Assembly: GCA_019722365.1 (NCBI GenBank)
Contig: JADFUC010000517.1
Span: forward strand, 248,001 to 312,000
Direction of reading: 5' to 3'
DNA length: 64,000 nucleotides
Origin: Lithospermum erythrorhizon
Taxonomy: Eukaryota; Streptophyta; Magnoliopsida; Boraginales; Boraginaceae
Shown: in pieces, positions 36,801 through 51,004 of the stretch
Position numbering within the stretch: the stretch's first letter is position 1
How the letters are laid out: every line of letters starts with the position of its first letter
The notes under the pieces: generated by a model
Told to the model about the DNA's origin: nothing
The model's database searches: none
The model's input: only the letters and a program-made list of their open reading frames with translations
Position numbers and translations under genes: made by a program

Positions 36801-39580
36801 AACACTTTTCTTCAAATGTGCAAAATAGAGTAAGATCATTGAGTTGGCACACCACCAAGTCATATGAGACGACACCAAAGGAGCAACTTTTATCATTTTA
36901 GTTAGACAATTGTTTATTACACGTATTATCTAGTTATCATCCTATTTGAATTGGAATGACATTTTCGTTTATGTTTATGAATATGGATGTTTTTATTGTA
37001 TGCATTGAGATTAATTTAATTTGTTATTTATTAATCCTTACATAAAAGCTACAAATGATATAATACCTTTATTATGTTAGTTAGACCAACATGAAGTTAT
37101 CATAGTATGTATGCCCATAAGAATTCAAGTAAAGTAACTTGAAATCTCATCTCCTAACGCAATATGAATTATAAGAGTATAATCACATTAACAAAAGATT
37201 GTACAGACGGAATCTTTAGAAATCATATGTTTTGAATGATATGATCAAAATGTGAACAATACTTAAAATTCATAATCCCGTAGTCTTTCGTAGACTTAAA
37301 ATTAAATGTCAAAAATAACATATTTGTTGAGAATCATAAATCAAGGTTTATGAGAATACAAACACTCTCATTACTAGTATAATAATTTAGTAAAATACAA
37401 AAGTATGTATTTACTAGTGTATTTTAGAAATACATGAACAACATTTGAATAGTTCCAATGATTGAGAGTCGGCTTGAATGAACATTTAACATTCTCTAAT
37501 TTGTTAGATAGAACTAGGTTTATCTAATAGAACCATATTACATATCCACCTCAACCCAACCCACACACTGATAAATACATGTAAATCAACTAATCAACAT
37601 CTAGGATATCACATAAAGATGTGATATGGAATTATTCCATAATAATCAGGTTCGAAATCTTATAAACTTTTGCCTAAGTCAAACAGTTGACATATAATAA
37701 GATGAACCTGAACTTGTTGTTGCTTCAATGGTAATCCTAACAAAAGGTGATGCTTTTCAAGGACACAACCATAAACAACAATGACGATGATTCTGAGATC
37801 CGAAAATAGTTTGAATATGCCAAATATAGATTTGGAAATCATCATATTTACTTCAAGATAACAAGTTTATCAAGGAATAAATAACTATCACAATACAAAT
37901 GATTAATTAAATAGAAATGTCCATGTTTACAGTACAAGACTGATAAATAAAAAATTTATCCAAGTCAAGGTGATTCTTGTACTGAAGAAATTATGAATTA
38001 ATCACAAATATTTTAAATCATCCGGATCCACAACAGTTGATGCACACATAAGTTAATGAAAAGTTCAAATCTTTTGAGTTCATGAAAATTAAGTTCTTGT
38101 ATTAGACAAGAACGTCAGTGGGAGCTACCCAACATTTGCGAATTAGTATTTAAAAGACATTATAATAACATAGAATAACACAACCAGCTTATTAGATCAG
38201 TTTGTGTATGAGTTTCTCTATAAAAGGATCAAGGGGAATGCTTGAATCTTTCTAAGGTTTCATAGAGGTCAAATTAATTGAACTCAACAAGTTGAGTTAT
38301 GCTAATAAGGCATTTAACCGAGATCCAAATTGAATACCTTAAAGAAGGAATCTTTCCAAAGTAAACAACTTTCTCCTCCCACATCATAAAGTTGTCTAAA
38401 GTGAGTACAGCGTAATAAAAGAGTAGCATGTTTATCGGGCTATCCAAACTAATGCAGACGCATTGTCGATCTCAGTTGGGATAAGATAAACTGATAAGAA
38501 AAGTTGTGAACATCTTGTTCAAGGAACAAGAACATCACAACAAAGTACTACAGAACATAGAAACTAAGTGTAGTTACAATCTGAGAAGCCAGGAATAAGA
38601 ACTGGGCACGATACAACACTGATGAAATGATTCGAAAGTCACAGATTGCATCGCAATAAAGATGGTTACATTCCAATAGCTTACCGGGGTTGGGGAGAAT
38701 CAAGATCTCATCGTTGATCCGAACATCCACTGTAAAATGATACCTCATTCAAAAGTCGAATATGTATACACACGCATACAGACTCGGTAACTCAAAATAA
38801 CACTTACCTACACACGCAGCCTAATGTGACTATACTAGTATATGATACCAAGCAGTTAAGTAATGTTCTTCTCTCGAGCCTCAAGTGGTGCTAGATTTAG
38901 TGGATCAACAAGAGACAAACACTCATATATATAATATTATATTAGGGTTAGGTCTAAGTTTAATTAAGAGGAAGCATAATATCGATCGGGCTAATCAGTA
39001 TACAATAACATTAACATAATGAATGACAAGTTTGGAGAAAAAATAATGTAATGGTATTTGTATAATAAACCAATGAAAAGTAAGTAGTTCATATTTAATA
39101 ATTTGATTAATTTTGTTGTCATTTTAATTTTGCAAAAGAAAAGTATTGAAATTTCTATACAATTCATGTCGTTAATTGATATATGAAAATAATCAATAAC
39201 ATTTAAGGGACATTATAAGAGGCATAATACGGGTTAGAGAATCCATATCGTAGTACATAATCTTCACCTATCAAATCTACACAAACTTAACTGCAACTTA
39301 AATTATGAAAACTAAGATAAATACGTGTCAAAATTATATTCTAATTGGGTAAATTGAGCTTAGTTTTAATTTCAAAAATAATATAGTTGTAGTGTGATTC
39401 AACTCAATTCTAGAATAGAAAGTGTAAAGACAAATCATCAAAACATGTTAGTCTTTTATTAACAACATATTATAATTTTTAAAGTACTCACATGCATCAA
39501 TAAACTATAAACTATGAAAGTTATTTAATACGAAATATTAATATTATATGGACAAAAGTACAACATGCAATTAATATATT
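36801..39580. other. Gene-free AT-rich DNA, possible retroelement debris
   Basis: No coding frame is convincing. The minus-strand frame 38548-38748 (RYHFTVDVRINDEILILPNP) is not recognised. Some of 37500-38700 may be pol debris of the copia element to its left, but I could not align any motif. Confidence 0.4.
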
Positions 39581-39589
39581 ATATTTTAA

Positions 39590-41000
39590 ATAATAAAAAT
39601 TATTTTCTTAAATGCATTAATATATTATTGTTACATTGTATGTAAATTCTTTTAATTATATAATAGAAGTTGTTTAATGTTAAATTTTATTTACAAGATA
39701 TTGATAAAATTACAAATGCATTAATATAGTATTCTTTATATAATAAAGTCTTGAAGTAATTAAAAATAAATTCAAGAAATAACTGAAACAATCATGACTA
39801 TTTATTGATTTATATTCTGTTGATAAAGTAGTTACATACTCAAGTCTATGTAAATAATAAAAGTTATTTAGTATAAATTATATATGAATAAAAGTATGAG
39901 AGCCATTAATATATTATTCTTTAAATAATAAAACTTTTTTAGAGTTAACTAATATATTATTCTAAGTTAAAATGATACTAACACAATTAGAAATGGTTTC
40001 AAGAAAAAAAAATTAAGTTTTAATTATTTTATATAATAATGCCCTTGTTAAGTGTCAAATGGCACCAAGCATCACACTTTTCACAAAAACTTCACAAAAA
40101 GCGATCCAAAGCCTGCTTGATCCTAGCAAGTGCGGGCCATTTATGACAAAATCAAGTGTTTGAAACAATCATGGTTCGGGAAATCAATTTCAATAGTTTG
40201 CAAAAATTTCAATGGTTTGTGACTTCTAATTACAACTTAGAATAATAAAATTTTAACACTAGACAACTTTTATTATTTAAAGAGTAATAAAAAAAATTCA
40301 CATATTATGATGAATATTTCTATTTTAACATTAATAACTTTTATAGTATAATCAAAATAATTCACATATACTCTTATTACTTTGTAATATTATGATAAAT
40401 ATTTCTATTTCAATACTATGTTATTGAAAAATAAATAACTTTTATAGTATAAGTTTTATTATTTAAAGAATAATAATTGTTAATATTTAACATTAAACAA
40501 CTTTTATAATATAATTAAAAGATAGTTTGTCACAATATAGAATAATATATTATTTAACACTAAACAAATTTAATTATTTAAATAATAATATATTGACGCA
40601 TCTAATGCTTTTATTCATGTATTATTCAATACTATATAAATATCTCATGCTCTATCCATATACATTAAAGAATATTCAACATTAAACAACTTTTATCAAG
40701 AGTAATTAAATAAATTAGAATATAATCTTATTACTTTACAATATTATGATTTAATATTTTTCTTTTTTAATAATATATTATTTGACACCAAATAACCTCA
40801 TTATTTAATGAATAATATATTAAGTAATCTTATGTTGTTATCCGTTTATTATGCAATACTAAATAACATTGACGATTTATATGTAATCATTTCAATTATT
40901 TATTTAAATAGTTTCTACAAATATTCTTTATTATTTATTAATAATATATTGATAATATCTTATGCTTTTTATTTATATATATTATTTAATACTAAATAAG
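39590..41000. repeat. AT-rich degenerate periodic repeats
   Basis: Phrases such as GCATTAATATATTATTCTTT, AAATAATAAAACTTTT, CACTAAACAACTTTTATTATTT and TATTATGATAAATATTTCTATTT recur many times with irregular spacing (for example near 39612, 39716, 39903, 40258, 40489 and 40555). The block is almost free of G and C. It looks like an old satellite-like or repeatedly slipped sequence; no unit length could be fixed. Confidence 0.6.
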
Positions 41001-42450
41001 TGTACGACAATTATTATATACATATTAACAAATCATCAACATACCACAACGACAGTCGCTTATTCTTACACCTTAAAAACCAAGTTCAAACCTCACTACA
41101 ACCATTACTTAATTTAGTTTTAGGTGCCACCACCCATCGGACCAAAGGATAATCAGTTCGCTCAGGCCTTAGCGGCCTGTTGACTCAACCGGGCTAATGA
41201 CAAGCCTGGGGTCATTCACAAAGTTCGGGTCCGCTTAACATGTCTACTATTCACCTCTCTTATCAGAATCCAATTGGAGATTAATAAAACACGTCAATCG
41301 AATCAATCATTTAACCTCGACACACGCTAAATGAATACAAAATATGGTGACCCTAAACACGAATTTTAACTTAAAATTTAACTCTAGATTTACCTAGTTT
41401 ATCCTAATATAAACAAATTATTACATTAAAAAACATGGATCATTATTTAAGAGATACACTTAACAATTGTGACACTCTTTGTTATAATCAAGACGTCGCA
41501 TCGAGGTTAGTGTACAAATGAGTTACAACTAACTAACATACATACCCAGGATACTTTGTTTACAAATAATGAAGTGTAACAACTAGTACTGGCTCAAGTT
41601 AGTACGGAGGGAAAAGATGTAGTATAAAAAATACATTTTTAAACATATATAAATGATCAAATAAATTTTTGAAACATCATAGTGATCAAATAGAGACATA
41701 TATATATATATATTATATATATACCTTGTCTTTTATTTTACATGTAGTCAATAATTATTATTGAAACATGTATCGATTGTGTCAAATAAGTCATAAATAA
41801 AATTGTTTGATAGGAAAACATTAAAATCTAATGACAATTGTCATGTTGTTTATAGTAAGATCAACAATCTACTTAGTCACGGGATAATATATATGTAGTC
41901 AATGATTATTGTACATGTAGTCCAATGATTATTTTCAAGAATTACGCGATATTATTCATGATGCAGATTAAATCGAACTGTTTTTTTTTTAAACACTTGA
42001 TTTAGTCACATATGTCTAAATATCTTAAATATCCATTTGTTATGAACTGATTAACATACTATTTTAGCCGATTCCTTTTAATGGAGTAATTATTTAATAT
42101 ATGTAAGTCAACATGCTTCTAATTTTTTAATCTGGGACCCGTAGCCACTACTCATTGAAAGTGTACGTCAAGTGATTCTGAAATGCATACCGCAAAACCG
42201 CCGATGTAAAAACTAGGCAAGCTATGTGGTGATGACTCGACGTAAAAGTATTTGCATTTAAAAATCAAACTTCATGATCTTGGCCATTACAAGCTCACAT
42301 ACTTCACCCTTATTAAGTTACGGATAGTCATATTTTTTAGGGACTAGCTAGTTTCCATGTAACATGCTCCGTAGTCCGTATTCAACATACTTTAATTTAG
42401 TTTACACAACACTGTACAAGTAATTCATCAAATTGATTATTAGTAATATA
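41001..42450. other. Spacer without recognised genes
   Basis: A GC-richer patch at 41110-41240 is embedded in AT-rich DNA. No frame, RNA gene or matched repeat is supported. Confidence 0.45.
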
Positions 42451-42451
42451 G

Positions 42452-42756
42452 TACTTTTTCGGTCTCTAAATGAGTGATGTTTTAGTCTAATGTTCTTGTA
42501 TCAAAATATTGATTTTTTACATTTTCGAGATAATTTTTTCATATTTTTTTCCTTTACATTCCTACTCTTTCTTTTTCTATTTTTATGTGGGGCCAACGGC
42601 CAATGACTTTCCACTTATTATTTGCTTTAATTGACATCATTAATTACCTCTTAGATATAAAGGAAAAGTTGTATAAGGATAAATAAGTTAAAAAACATTC
42701 ATTTTAATTTGTGTGAATTAAGTTAAAACATAATTCATTTAAAGACGAGAAAGTAG
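42452..42756. mobile_element. Stowaway-like MITE upstream of the pectate lyase
   Basis: The left end TACTTTTTCGGTCTCTAAATG then AGTGATGTTTTAGTCT matches the inverted right end (plus strand AGTTAAAACATAATTCATTT then AAAGACGAGAAAGTAG) over about 36 bp with a few mismatches. About 305 bp, ending 310 bp before the TATA box of the pectate lyase. Confidence 0.75.
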
Positions 42757-43066
42757 GTTAAGATTGTTGTTGAAAAAGCCTTCATATTTTCTTATTAGTA
42801 GTCTTCCTTAAAACAAGGTGAATCATTGACTTATGAATATAAGATGTCCAAGGACAAATGCTTTTATGTGGTGATGGTAAAATAATTTCTCTGATATTTT
42901 TTTACCTTCTCTAGCTATGATTTGACTCATCATTTACATAATTCTTGTATGTGGATGGTCAACATAAGCCACCAACATGGAATAGAGAATTCAATGGTAA
43001 TTCGTAATTTTTCTCCCTTAATTAATTAGATACCACTAAGTTTAAATTAGGGGTTTCGATAATAAG

Positions 43067-43074
43067 TATATAAA
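43067..43074 (+). promoter_or_regulatory. TATA box of the pectate lyase gene
   Basis: TATATAAA lies 115 bp before the chosen ATG at 43189, a sensible distance for a plant promoter with a 70-90 nt leader. No other core element was identified. Confidence 0.5.
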
Positions 43075-43188
43075 CTATCTATACATGATTCAAAAAACTT
43101 CGTCTATGTTTTGAGGATCGAAGTATTACTTTCTGATCCTCTTCAAGAAAATTTCAGTTATTACCTTCAAAAGTATCATCATCAATTG

Positions 43189-45907
43189 ATGATGGCTACG
43201 ATAATGAAGCCATATTTGGTTTCATTCCTCCTTGCTTTCTTGATATTTGTCGTCATCTCACCCGCCATTCAGGCAGACCTTGTTGAAAATTTCGAAAAGT
43301 GCGTAAGAGCTGCATAATTTGTAATTTGTTATGATAAAAGAATTTATTTGAAAGAAAAAAAATGACTAAATGCTAATAATTGAATATTTAAAGCATTGAC
43401 TAATTTCATTCAATTCATTTTGATTGCCATTTTTACTTTTTGAAACAAAGTTTAATTATGAATACATATTTAATTATATATATATATTACGAACCGGCAA
43501 TATATTGGAAATAATTTCGAAAACGTATCGAAAGTTGCTATATATATATATATATGTCAATGTTATTATTCATAATTATTCATAGCCAAGATTTAATTTT
43601 ATCTTGAAAACGAAAACATTAATTAAAATGATTTGATGAAAATATACGAGACCAATCCAATTATGTTTTTATCTTTCATTACCATGCATGGAGATGATTA
43701 TTATAACATTTTATGCTAATCATGATGAATGGTTAGTTTGTATGGTGAGGCAAAAGGTGAAGTCTCCGAGGATTTCAATGGTGTGAAAGATGAAGTGAAA
43801 TCTGTGTTCAATGGCACAAGAAGGATTCTCAGGAGGGCCCCCTACAGAGGACCATGCAAAGCAACCAACCCAATTGATAGATGTTGGAGATGTGACCCAA
43901 ATTGGGCAGAAGACCGTCAAAGACTAGCAGATTGTGCATTGGGTTTTGGTAGAGACGCCATTGGTGGCAAAGGAGGAAGATTTTATGTTGTCACCGATCC
44001 ATCAGATGATGATGTTGTAGATCCAAGGCCAGGAACCCTCAGGTGCAAAGACATAGAAAAAATTGTTTTTCTGATATCTACCTTACCTATTGCTTTGCAT
44101 AATGACCAATAATAGGACACTTAAAATAATAGAGTGGGTCACAAATCACCTCGCTTACCATTTTCTAAATCAATTTTTATATTTTACCCTTTTCTAAATT
44201 CAGCCAAATTTACCATACCATAATAAGGCATTGAAAGGAGAGTGAATCTCATTGAATAAATTAAAAAAGGGACTTGATCTGCCTCAAACCTCTTTACTTT
44301 AAAAGCCCATCTCAAAATTGTTGAATCTTTTCCAATTTTAAAGTCAAATTACATATGAGATCAACTTTGCTCTTATGTTCCTCATTAATAATGCAATCTA
44401 GATTATCCATCTCTTTTTGTGTCTCCCTCTAATTATAAGCCTCGTTATATATATATATATATATATATATTTGTATAATTACAAATTATACGGTTATATC
44501 ATAATTATCTCATAATGTGCATAAAATATGATGTACAATTAATAAAATCAAAATGTAAAAAGGTTGATGATCTGAAACTATTGTAATGTGATCATTATAA
44601 AGATGGGGTGGCGATCTCAACTTTTATATTAATGTAGTAAAAATTTAAATTATTTATTGAAAACGTCTACCTCTTTCACTATTATTGTTTAGGTGGGGTG
44701 TGATCCAACCAGAACCATTGTGGATTGTGTTCGCTAGAAGTATGGTAATCACTTTGAAACAAGAGTTGATAATCCAAAGTTTCAAGACAATTGATGGACG
44801 TGGTTTCAAAGTTAGAATTAGTGGTGGTGCTGGTTTCACTATACAAAATGTGAATAATGTTATTATTCATTCACTTTACATTCATGATATCATATCTACA
44901 AATGGTGGAACAATAAGAGATTCTACTACACACAAGGGATTAAGGATGAGAACTGATGGAGATGGTATCGTTGTTTTTGGGTCAAGTAACATATGGCTTG
45001 ATCATCTCTCTATGTCAAAGGCTGTTGATGGTCTCATTGATGTTGTTCAAGGTTCCACCAATGTTACCATTTCTAATTGCCATTTCACCGACCACAACAA
45101 GGTAATAAATTAATTTCAGTTTCATATGTACATATATACTCCCTCAATATATATATACCCATTTTTTCATTGAATGGATCGATTTGCAATTTTATGCTAA
45201 TTTCGAGAATCAATTTGCAACTTTTGAACTATTCAATTGATAACTTGGATCTACTATTTGAGAGTAAATCGACAATTACCTTATTAAGTAAATGTAATAG
45301 AGTATCATATAATTATAGCAGACTATTCAAACCATTTGGATATATATAGCGCCTGTCATACAAACATTATGTCTTTGTCCCTGCATATATAATCGGGATA
45401 TGATGATAACTGAAATATATGTATGTATAATTTCAGGTCTTGCTATTTGGTGCCAATGACAATTATATGCCTGACAAGGGCATGAAAGTTACAGTTGCAT
45501 ACACTCATTTCGGTAAGAGATTAGTACAAAGGATGCCCAGATGCAGATTGGGATTCTTCAATTTAGTAAACAATGACTACACACATTGGGAAATGTATGC
45601 AATTGGTGGTAGTTCAGGAGCCCAAATATTGAGTGAAGGTAATAGGTTCACTGCTCAAAATGCTCATGAAGAGACAAGGGAGGTTACACATAGGGCTTCC
45701 ATGAATGAAAATTGGAAAAGTTGGACATGGAGTTCAGTTGATGATGAGTTCAGGAGAGGTGCATTCTTTACAACGTCTGGAAATCAACATCCAGATTTAA
45801 CTCAATATAACTATGGGATGATCCAACATGCACCAGCACATATGGTTACTGAAATGACTATGTTTTCTGGAGCTCTTGGTCGTTGCAGGGTTGGACGCCC
45901 ATGCTAA
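43189..45907 (+). CDS. Secreted pectate lyase (PL1 family)
   Basis: Cleaves de-esterified pectin in the cell wall by calcium-dependent beta-elimination (family knowledge). Exons 43189-43298, 43737-44042, 44693-45101 and 45437-45907, all GT-AG with agreeing phase, encode 431 residues. Residues 1-29 form a signal peptide (MMATIMK, a hydrophobic core, cleavage after SPAIQA). The family block [13 protein letters not shown] and the GFG....[16 protein letters not shown] stretch follow. The parallel beta-helix core carries WLDH (240-243), calcium-ligand region aspartates (D227, D251, D255) and RMPRCR (307-312), whose first Arg is the expected catalytic base. The end is [11 protein letters not shown]. 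The start choice is the first ATG in frame after the leader; the next codon is also ATG. The gene is intact. It may be pollen- or fruit-type, which cannot be told from sequence. Confidence 0.96.
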
Positions 45908-46918
45908 ATATTCAACTAGACTCGATTGAAACATGTCGTTTCATTTAATGTGTGTAATAGCATTTCATTTAATGTGTTTAATAGCAGAATCGAAATTTAT
46001 ACTTGAACTTGACATTGAATATAATACACATACACTTACAAAATTGGTGTTTTTATTTCCATTAGAACCGGAATTTATACTTAAAACTTGTTTCAGTATT
46101 AATCACATACACTATTGAGGTTTAATTTTTTATTAAGAAATTTATTGTACAGATATATTTCTAAAATAGATATCATCTTTTATTTCGATTTTTAATATAA
46201 TTCATTTTAACATTTCACATTCAATGCGACATCTAATGCGCATCTCAGCTTAAGTGACTAAAATCGGTAATTTCATAAAAAAGCTTCTCTGCTATTATTC
46301 GCTAGGAAATATTGCAGAATCATCAATTAAAACATGTTAAAATGAATAGAAAAATAAGATTGAACAAAGAGAACTATGAATACTCTAGACTACTAATGAA
46401 TCGGTAGTCGATATATTTTCTAACAATAAATAAAATAAATGTGATTCTTTTTATTAAACCTTGAAAAATGAAGAGTAGTTCGCAACAAAACTTTTAAATC
46501 TATTATTAAAATTATATTATTAAAAATTTTTAAGGATCATCAAGTTGGGTTTTAATGATTAAAAATAACAATTACGTGAACCGACACAGAACTCTACGAG
46601 ATTATAAAAAAAAATTCAATAAGAGATTATGTACCTTAGACCTTGTAGTTGCAAAGAAAATATGACCGAGAAGCCAATCAATGTAGGTTGTTTCTAAGAA
46701 TAGTTCACACCAACGATTGATCAAACCCTTCCATCGGTTTTACTAGAACACTTTAAAGGACAAGCGGAAATCGTAGGAGGAAAAGAAAAAAGAAAGTGGT
46801 TTTTCTTCTCCATTATAGTCGAAGGCTATAGGGGCGGGAGTAGAGGTTTTGCTTTCTATCTTTTTCTCAAAAGATGAATAATGAATGAAAGCAAGTCTTC
46901 ATCTCAAAAAGTGACTTA
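45908..46918. other. Pectate lyase 3' flank and spacer
   Basis: AT-rich, no other gene. A near-duplicate CATTTCATTTAATGTGT(G/T)TAATAGCA occurs twice right after the stop (about 45937-45987), in the probable 3' UTR. Confidence 0.5.
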
Positions 46919-47096
46919 TGTAACGACTCCGCCCCTGTGAGGACCCCCGAGGTTGGGACCGCTATCAACCCGACAAACAGAAATACCAACGATGGACAAC
47001 GAAAAAAATGACTTCATTTAACGCGGATAATAAAATAATACAACTCGGCCCATCAAGCGAACTAACCAACACCACAACCACCGAAAAGTAATAATA

Positions 47097-49605
47097 TGTA
47101 ACGACCCGCCTGCAAGCCGCCGCCCGAGTACAGAGTCATTAAAAATCCGAACACCGTAGTCACTCAAACCGACGGATCTAATTCGCTTTAAAATACAATT
47201 CGCTTCATCCAAAACGCGATCACAATTAAGTTTCCCAAATCAAAATGCTTTTAAAATTTATAATCCATCACCGACATCGAAACGACAAACCCATATATAT
47301 ATACAACATATCCCAAAAATAAAGTAATGCCGGCAAGTGCTATGTCAGATGATACGCATCGTATCCCGAATATAAACGACAAATTTATTGCTAAAGTTTC
47401 AAAAAGGAAAATACAACAATCAAAACAGCTTGACAACACATCAAAATCGCATCACAGGATCCTTCCGCCACCCGGACAAGCCACCTAGCCACTGGAACAA
47501 AACTTCAAATGCTTGGCTCAACCGACCGCTCACAACCCGGCACAAATGAAATGCCGCCCAACGCGGGGTGCGGGGCGTAAGCCGCGAGGCTTAGCGAAAC
47601 TTAACTCAGTAAAGTGAACTTACTCATACCTGAATCTAGTCAATCAATAATATAATAGTCAAATATGAATAAAATACATGTATCCAGATCACCTAAAAAG
47701 GTCAGGCAACATAATTCAGGAAATCTCTCGCATAATACATAAGATATAATGTAAGGTCTGCTAGCACATAATTTTAAAGAAATCAATAGACCTGCTAACA
47801 ACTAATTAAAAACTCTTAGTCATCAAACCTCCTATTCCTCATATCCCCATACCCCGCTTACCATCCTCTAATTCGCATATACCAATCCGTCTACCCGCTA
47901 TGAATGGACTAATCAACAATCACTCAAGACTTATACCGCAAAGATAAGGCCAAAAAATCAAGACTTATAAGTACACAAAGTATAAGCGCACAATCAAGCA
48001 CTTATACACAGCATAACGCACATCGCACTAATACAAGTACAAGGCACACCGCCTTATACACTAAGTATAAGTGCACACCACTCTTATACACTAAGTATAG
48101 TGCACACCGCTCTTATACACTAAGTATAAGTGCACACCGCATCTATACCGTAGCATAGGCCACATCGACACGTAATAATGTAAAGAAAGTGATCAAAAGA
48201 CTCATACCGCTCTTATAATCAAGCATAAGGCCAAACCGCACGCTATACCGTAGTATTAGCACACACCGACAATGCACACAAAGAAAGCCGATCAAGAGTA
48301 GTCATACCGCTCTTGTATAATCGAAGTATAAGGCCAAACCTATATAAATTGTGAGTATAGGGCCACACCGACAATGCACACAAAGAAAGTGATCAAAAGA
48401 TTCATAAATCATCCTTATACCGAAGCATAAGGCCAAAACCCATGCTATACCGTAGTATGTGGCCACACCGACAACGCACGCCAAAGCGATCAAAAAGAGA
48501 GTCATACCGCCTATATCTAAGTATAAGCCAACCGCACGCTATACCTGGGTGAAGATAAAATACACCCACAACGCACAAAGAAAGCTTATCAAAAGAGAGT
48601 CATACCGCAGTCCTTCGCTAAAAACAATCAAGCGAATCGCTCTTTTCCACGATCAATGCCTAAACAACACCCAAAGAAGTATAATCAAGCATCTACTACT
48701 ATACCGGGCGCTCTAAGATACATAACCAACTCTGGGGAACTATCTCTCAAATGGGGCCTAACATGACGGATAAACTATCGAATTATAATCCCATCGGACA
48801 ACCTAATCGACTCCCCGCTAAATTCCATCTTATCACTTTCTCATTACAAATCGACTTATAAGTTATTCTTAACTTCAATCATCAAGTCCATACTAACAAT
48901 CTATAATTCAAATATCAATTATAACTCAACTTGAATTTACATAATTTTTTCAACATAACACCCTTTAATCAATTTTAAATCACCAATTTAACATCATAAC
49001 AACTATAATAAGTGTCCCAATATAGCTACACATTTAAAGTCTTATAAAAATATCCACATAAAAAGCTCAACCGAAAACCTAAAAGTCAACTCGACCATAA
49101 CGCCCTCTCAAACGATTCTAAATCACGACTATCACTCAAATACGCTACGTAACCCATAACCAACTAAGATTTATCATAAAATTCACTATGGAAAAGTCAA
49201 CTAAAAGTCAACTATGTCAAAACCCAAGAAATATCTCGAAGACTTGAAATTTCTTACCTTAACTCGAAGAGAACGACGGGAGAACAATATTCTACGTACG
49301 ATCTGGAAGCTGAGCGACAATTCCAAGAGAAATGGAAAATGAAATTTTTAAGCGTGAGGCGAATATTTCGCCATAGCATGAAAAAAGATGACGATGGTTG
49401 TTCGATAACGTACGACAAGATAAAGACGACTGGGGAGATATTTAAAAACCGAGTCCCTGCTCGTTTCTAAGCATTCTCCGCTATCGCATCCATGGCAAAA
49501 ACTACTAAATTATAAATGTAATTCCGCTTATCATCGAGATTATTTAAAATATCACCGGTCCCACCGAATCGAAATTTAAATTTTTTTTTTTTTTCGTGTA
49601 TTACA
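47097..49605 (-). mobile_element. Nested gypsy solo LTR (inner)
   Basis: It begins TGTAACGACCCGCCTGC and ends GTGTATTACA, giving 2509 bp with TG...CA ends. Flanking pentamers are TAATA (47092-47096) and TAACA (49606-49610), four of five matching as expected for a target duplication. The segments CCGAACACCGTAGTCAC (47150), CCACCTAGCCACTGG (47481) and GTAAGCCGCGAGGCTTAGCG (47578) recur in the same order in the LTR at 63265-64000. No internal coding region, PBS or PPT, so a solo LTR left by recombination. Confidence 0.65.
47928..48600. repeat. Hairpin-repeat array in the inner LTR
   Basis: Repeats of the type CTTATACACTAAGTATAAG plus TGCACACCG: three tight copies at 48053-48140, then looser 60-70 bp units. 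Each core is a short palindrome (7-bp arms). Variants such as CTATACCGTAGTAT at 48242 and 48444 keep complementary arms with a CGTA loop, while some units have lost one arm. Confidence 0.85.
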
Positions 49606-51004
49606 TAACATAAATACAACATCAAACAATTTGTTTTACAACAATAATTGTTATGTACAACAAAAAACTCCAAAGAATATAAAAGCATGACTGCTGAGGT
49701 CTTCTCAAGGCGCCATCGCCACCTCCGCTGGTACGCTAGCCATTTCTGCCATCGTGATCTCGGTCATCCCAACAACCTAGGTATAAAACGCCCGCCCATG
49801 TGGAAATTTGAGTTATTAAAAAGCCGAGTGAATACAAATATCACAAAAGTTAACTTGCCACTCATTTAATCAAGGATAAGTCAAGACCCTTACCAATTTA
49901 AAAGACTATATACCTCAAGAGTTATATTTTATATGCTACTCACCATAATATAAATATTTCTTAATGGGCTTTCCAACTAACACCGGCAACCCACACGCCA
50001 ACAACTTACTCACAAGAGTTATCTCTCTATTGGTTATCTTTTCCAAGTAAGAAGCAATTCCCCAATATAATATACCACTCAAACATACCATAACTCTCAA
50101 CATATATCTCAACATCTCATAATTCAAGCATACACAACTCAACCACTTATCTTTAGTTCACCTTAAAGTGCTACTCCCAATTATAGTCGTACACCTCCTA
50201 TGACGTCTAAATGTTTATCTATAAGAACCTCTAAATCGCTTATTATCTTAATACACCGAGCAACGATATCTTAAATCAATATAACTTAAGTAATGGAATT
50301 ATCTCCCAAATTCTTCATTTAGTTTACGGAACTTATTCACCTTTAACGGTATCAATGCCGGGTTGGGATTATAACCTAAATACTAACACGCTTGAATCCA
50401 ACTTCCCACTATATATATATATAATATCATCAACATCATTTATAGATTAGTACGAACCTCGTCTATGATTTTATACCTAACGCTCATTCAAAAGTTATCT
50501 CAACCATTAACCAACTCAACTTTTAACCTTAAAGGATGTATATAACGCATTAATACCAACTTAGACCCACAAGAAAAAACTTACGATAATTTTATCAATA
50601 ATCAACCGAAACCTAATTGACATAATTTCATCAAGTGCAACATATAATATAATCAAGACAACATTCATATAACCAATAAACAAAAGTTTGGCAAAAACGA
50701 TCATACAACACCATAGAAAATTTAAACAACATGTCAAATATGAATAAGACATATATATATATGTCCCGTACTTAATAAGTGTCATACAACATAATTCCAA
50801 AGAAATTCTCGACATAACATAATGCGAGATATAATAGAAAGTTTTAGTAAAGCACAATCACCTAGAAAGAACTCAAGAGAATTTAAACGGTACTATAACT
50901 CTAGTCCTCTAACCATCTATTTCTCATATCCCCACAACTATACTAACTCCTAATGCGATATGCTCAATCCGTCTTACCCTGTGAACGGACTAATCGATAA
51001 TCAC

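Noticed and set aside
38548..38748. Minus-strand frame RYHFTVDVRINDEILILPNP
   Set aside because: Short, unrecognised, with no splice partners or neighbours to support a gene.
41050..41250. Possible SINE on the minus strand (GAGGTTTGAACTTGG as a B box)
   Set aside because: No matching A box at the right distance and no poly(A) or target duplication.
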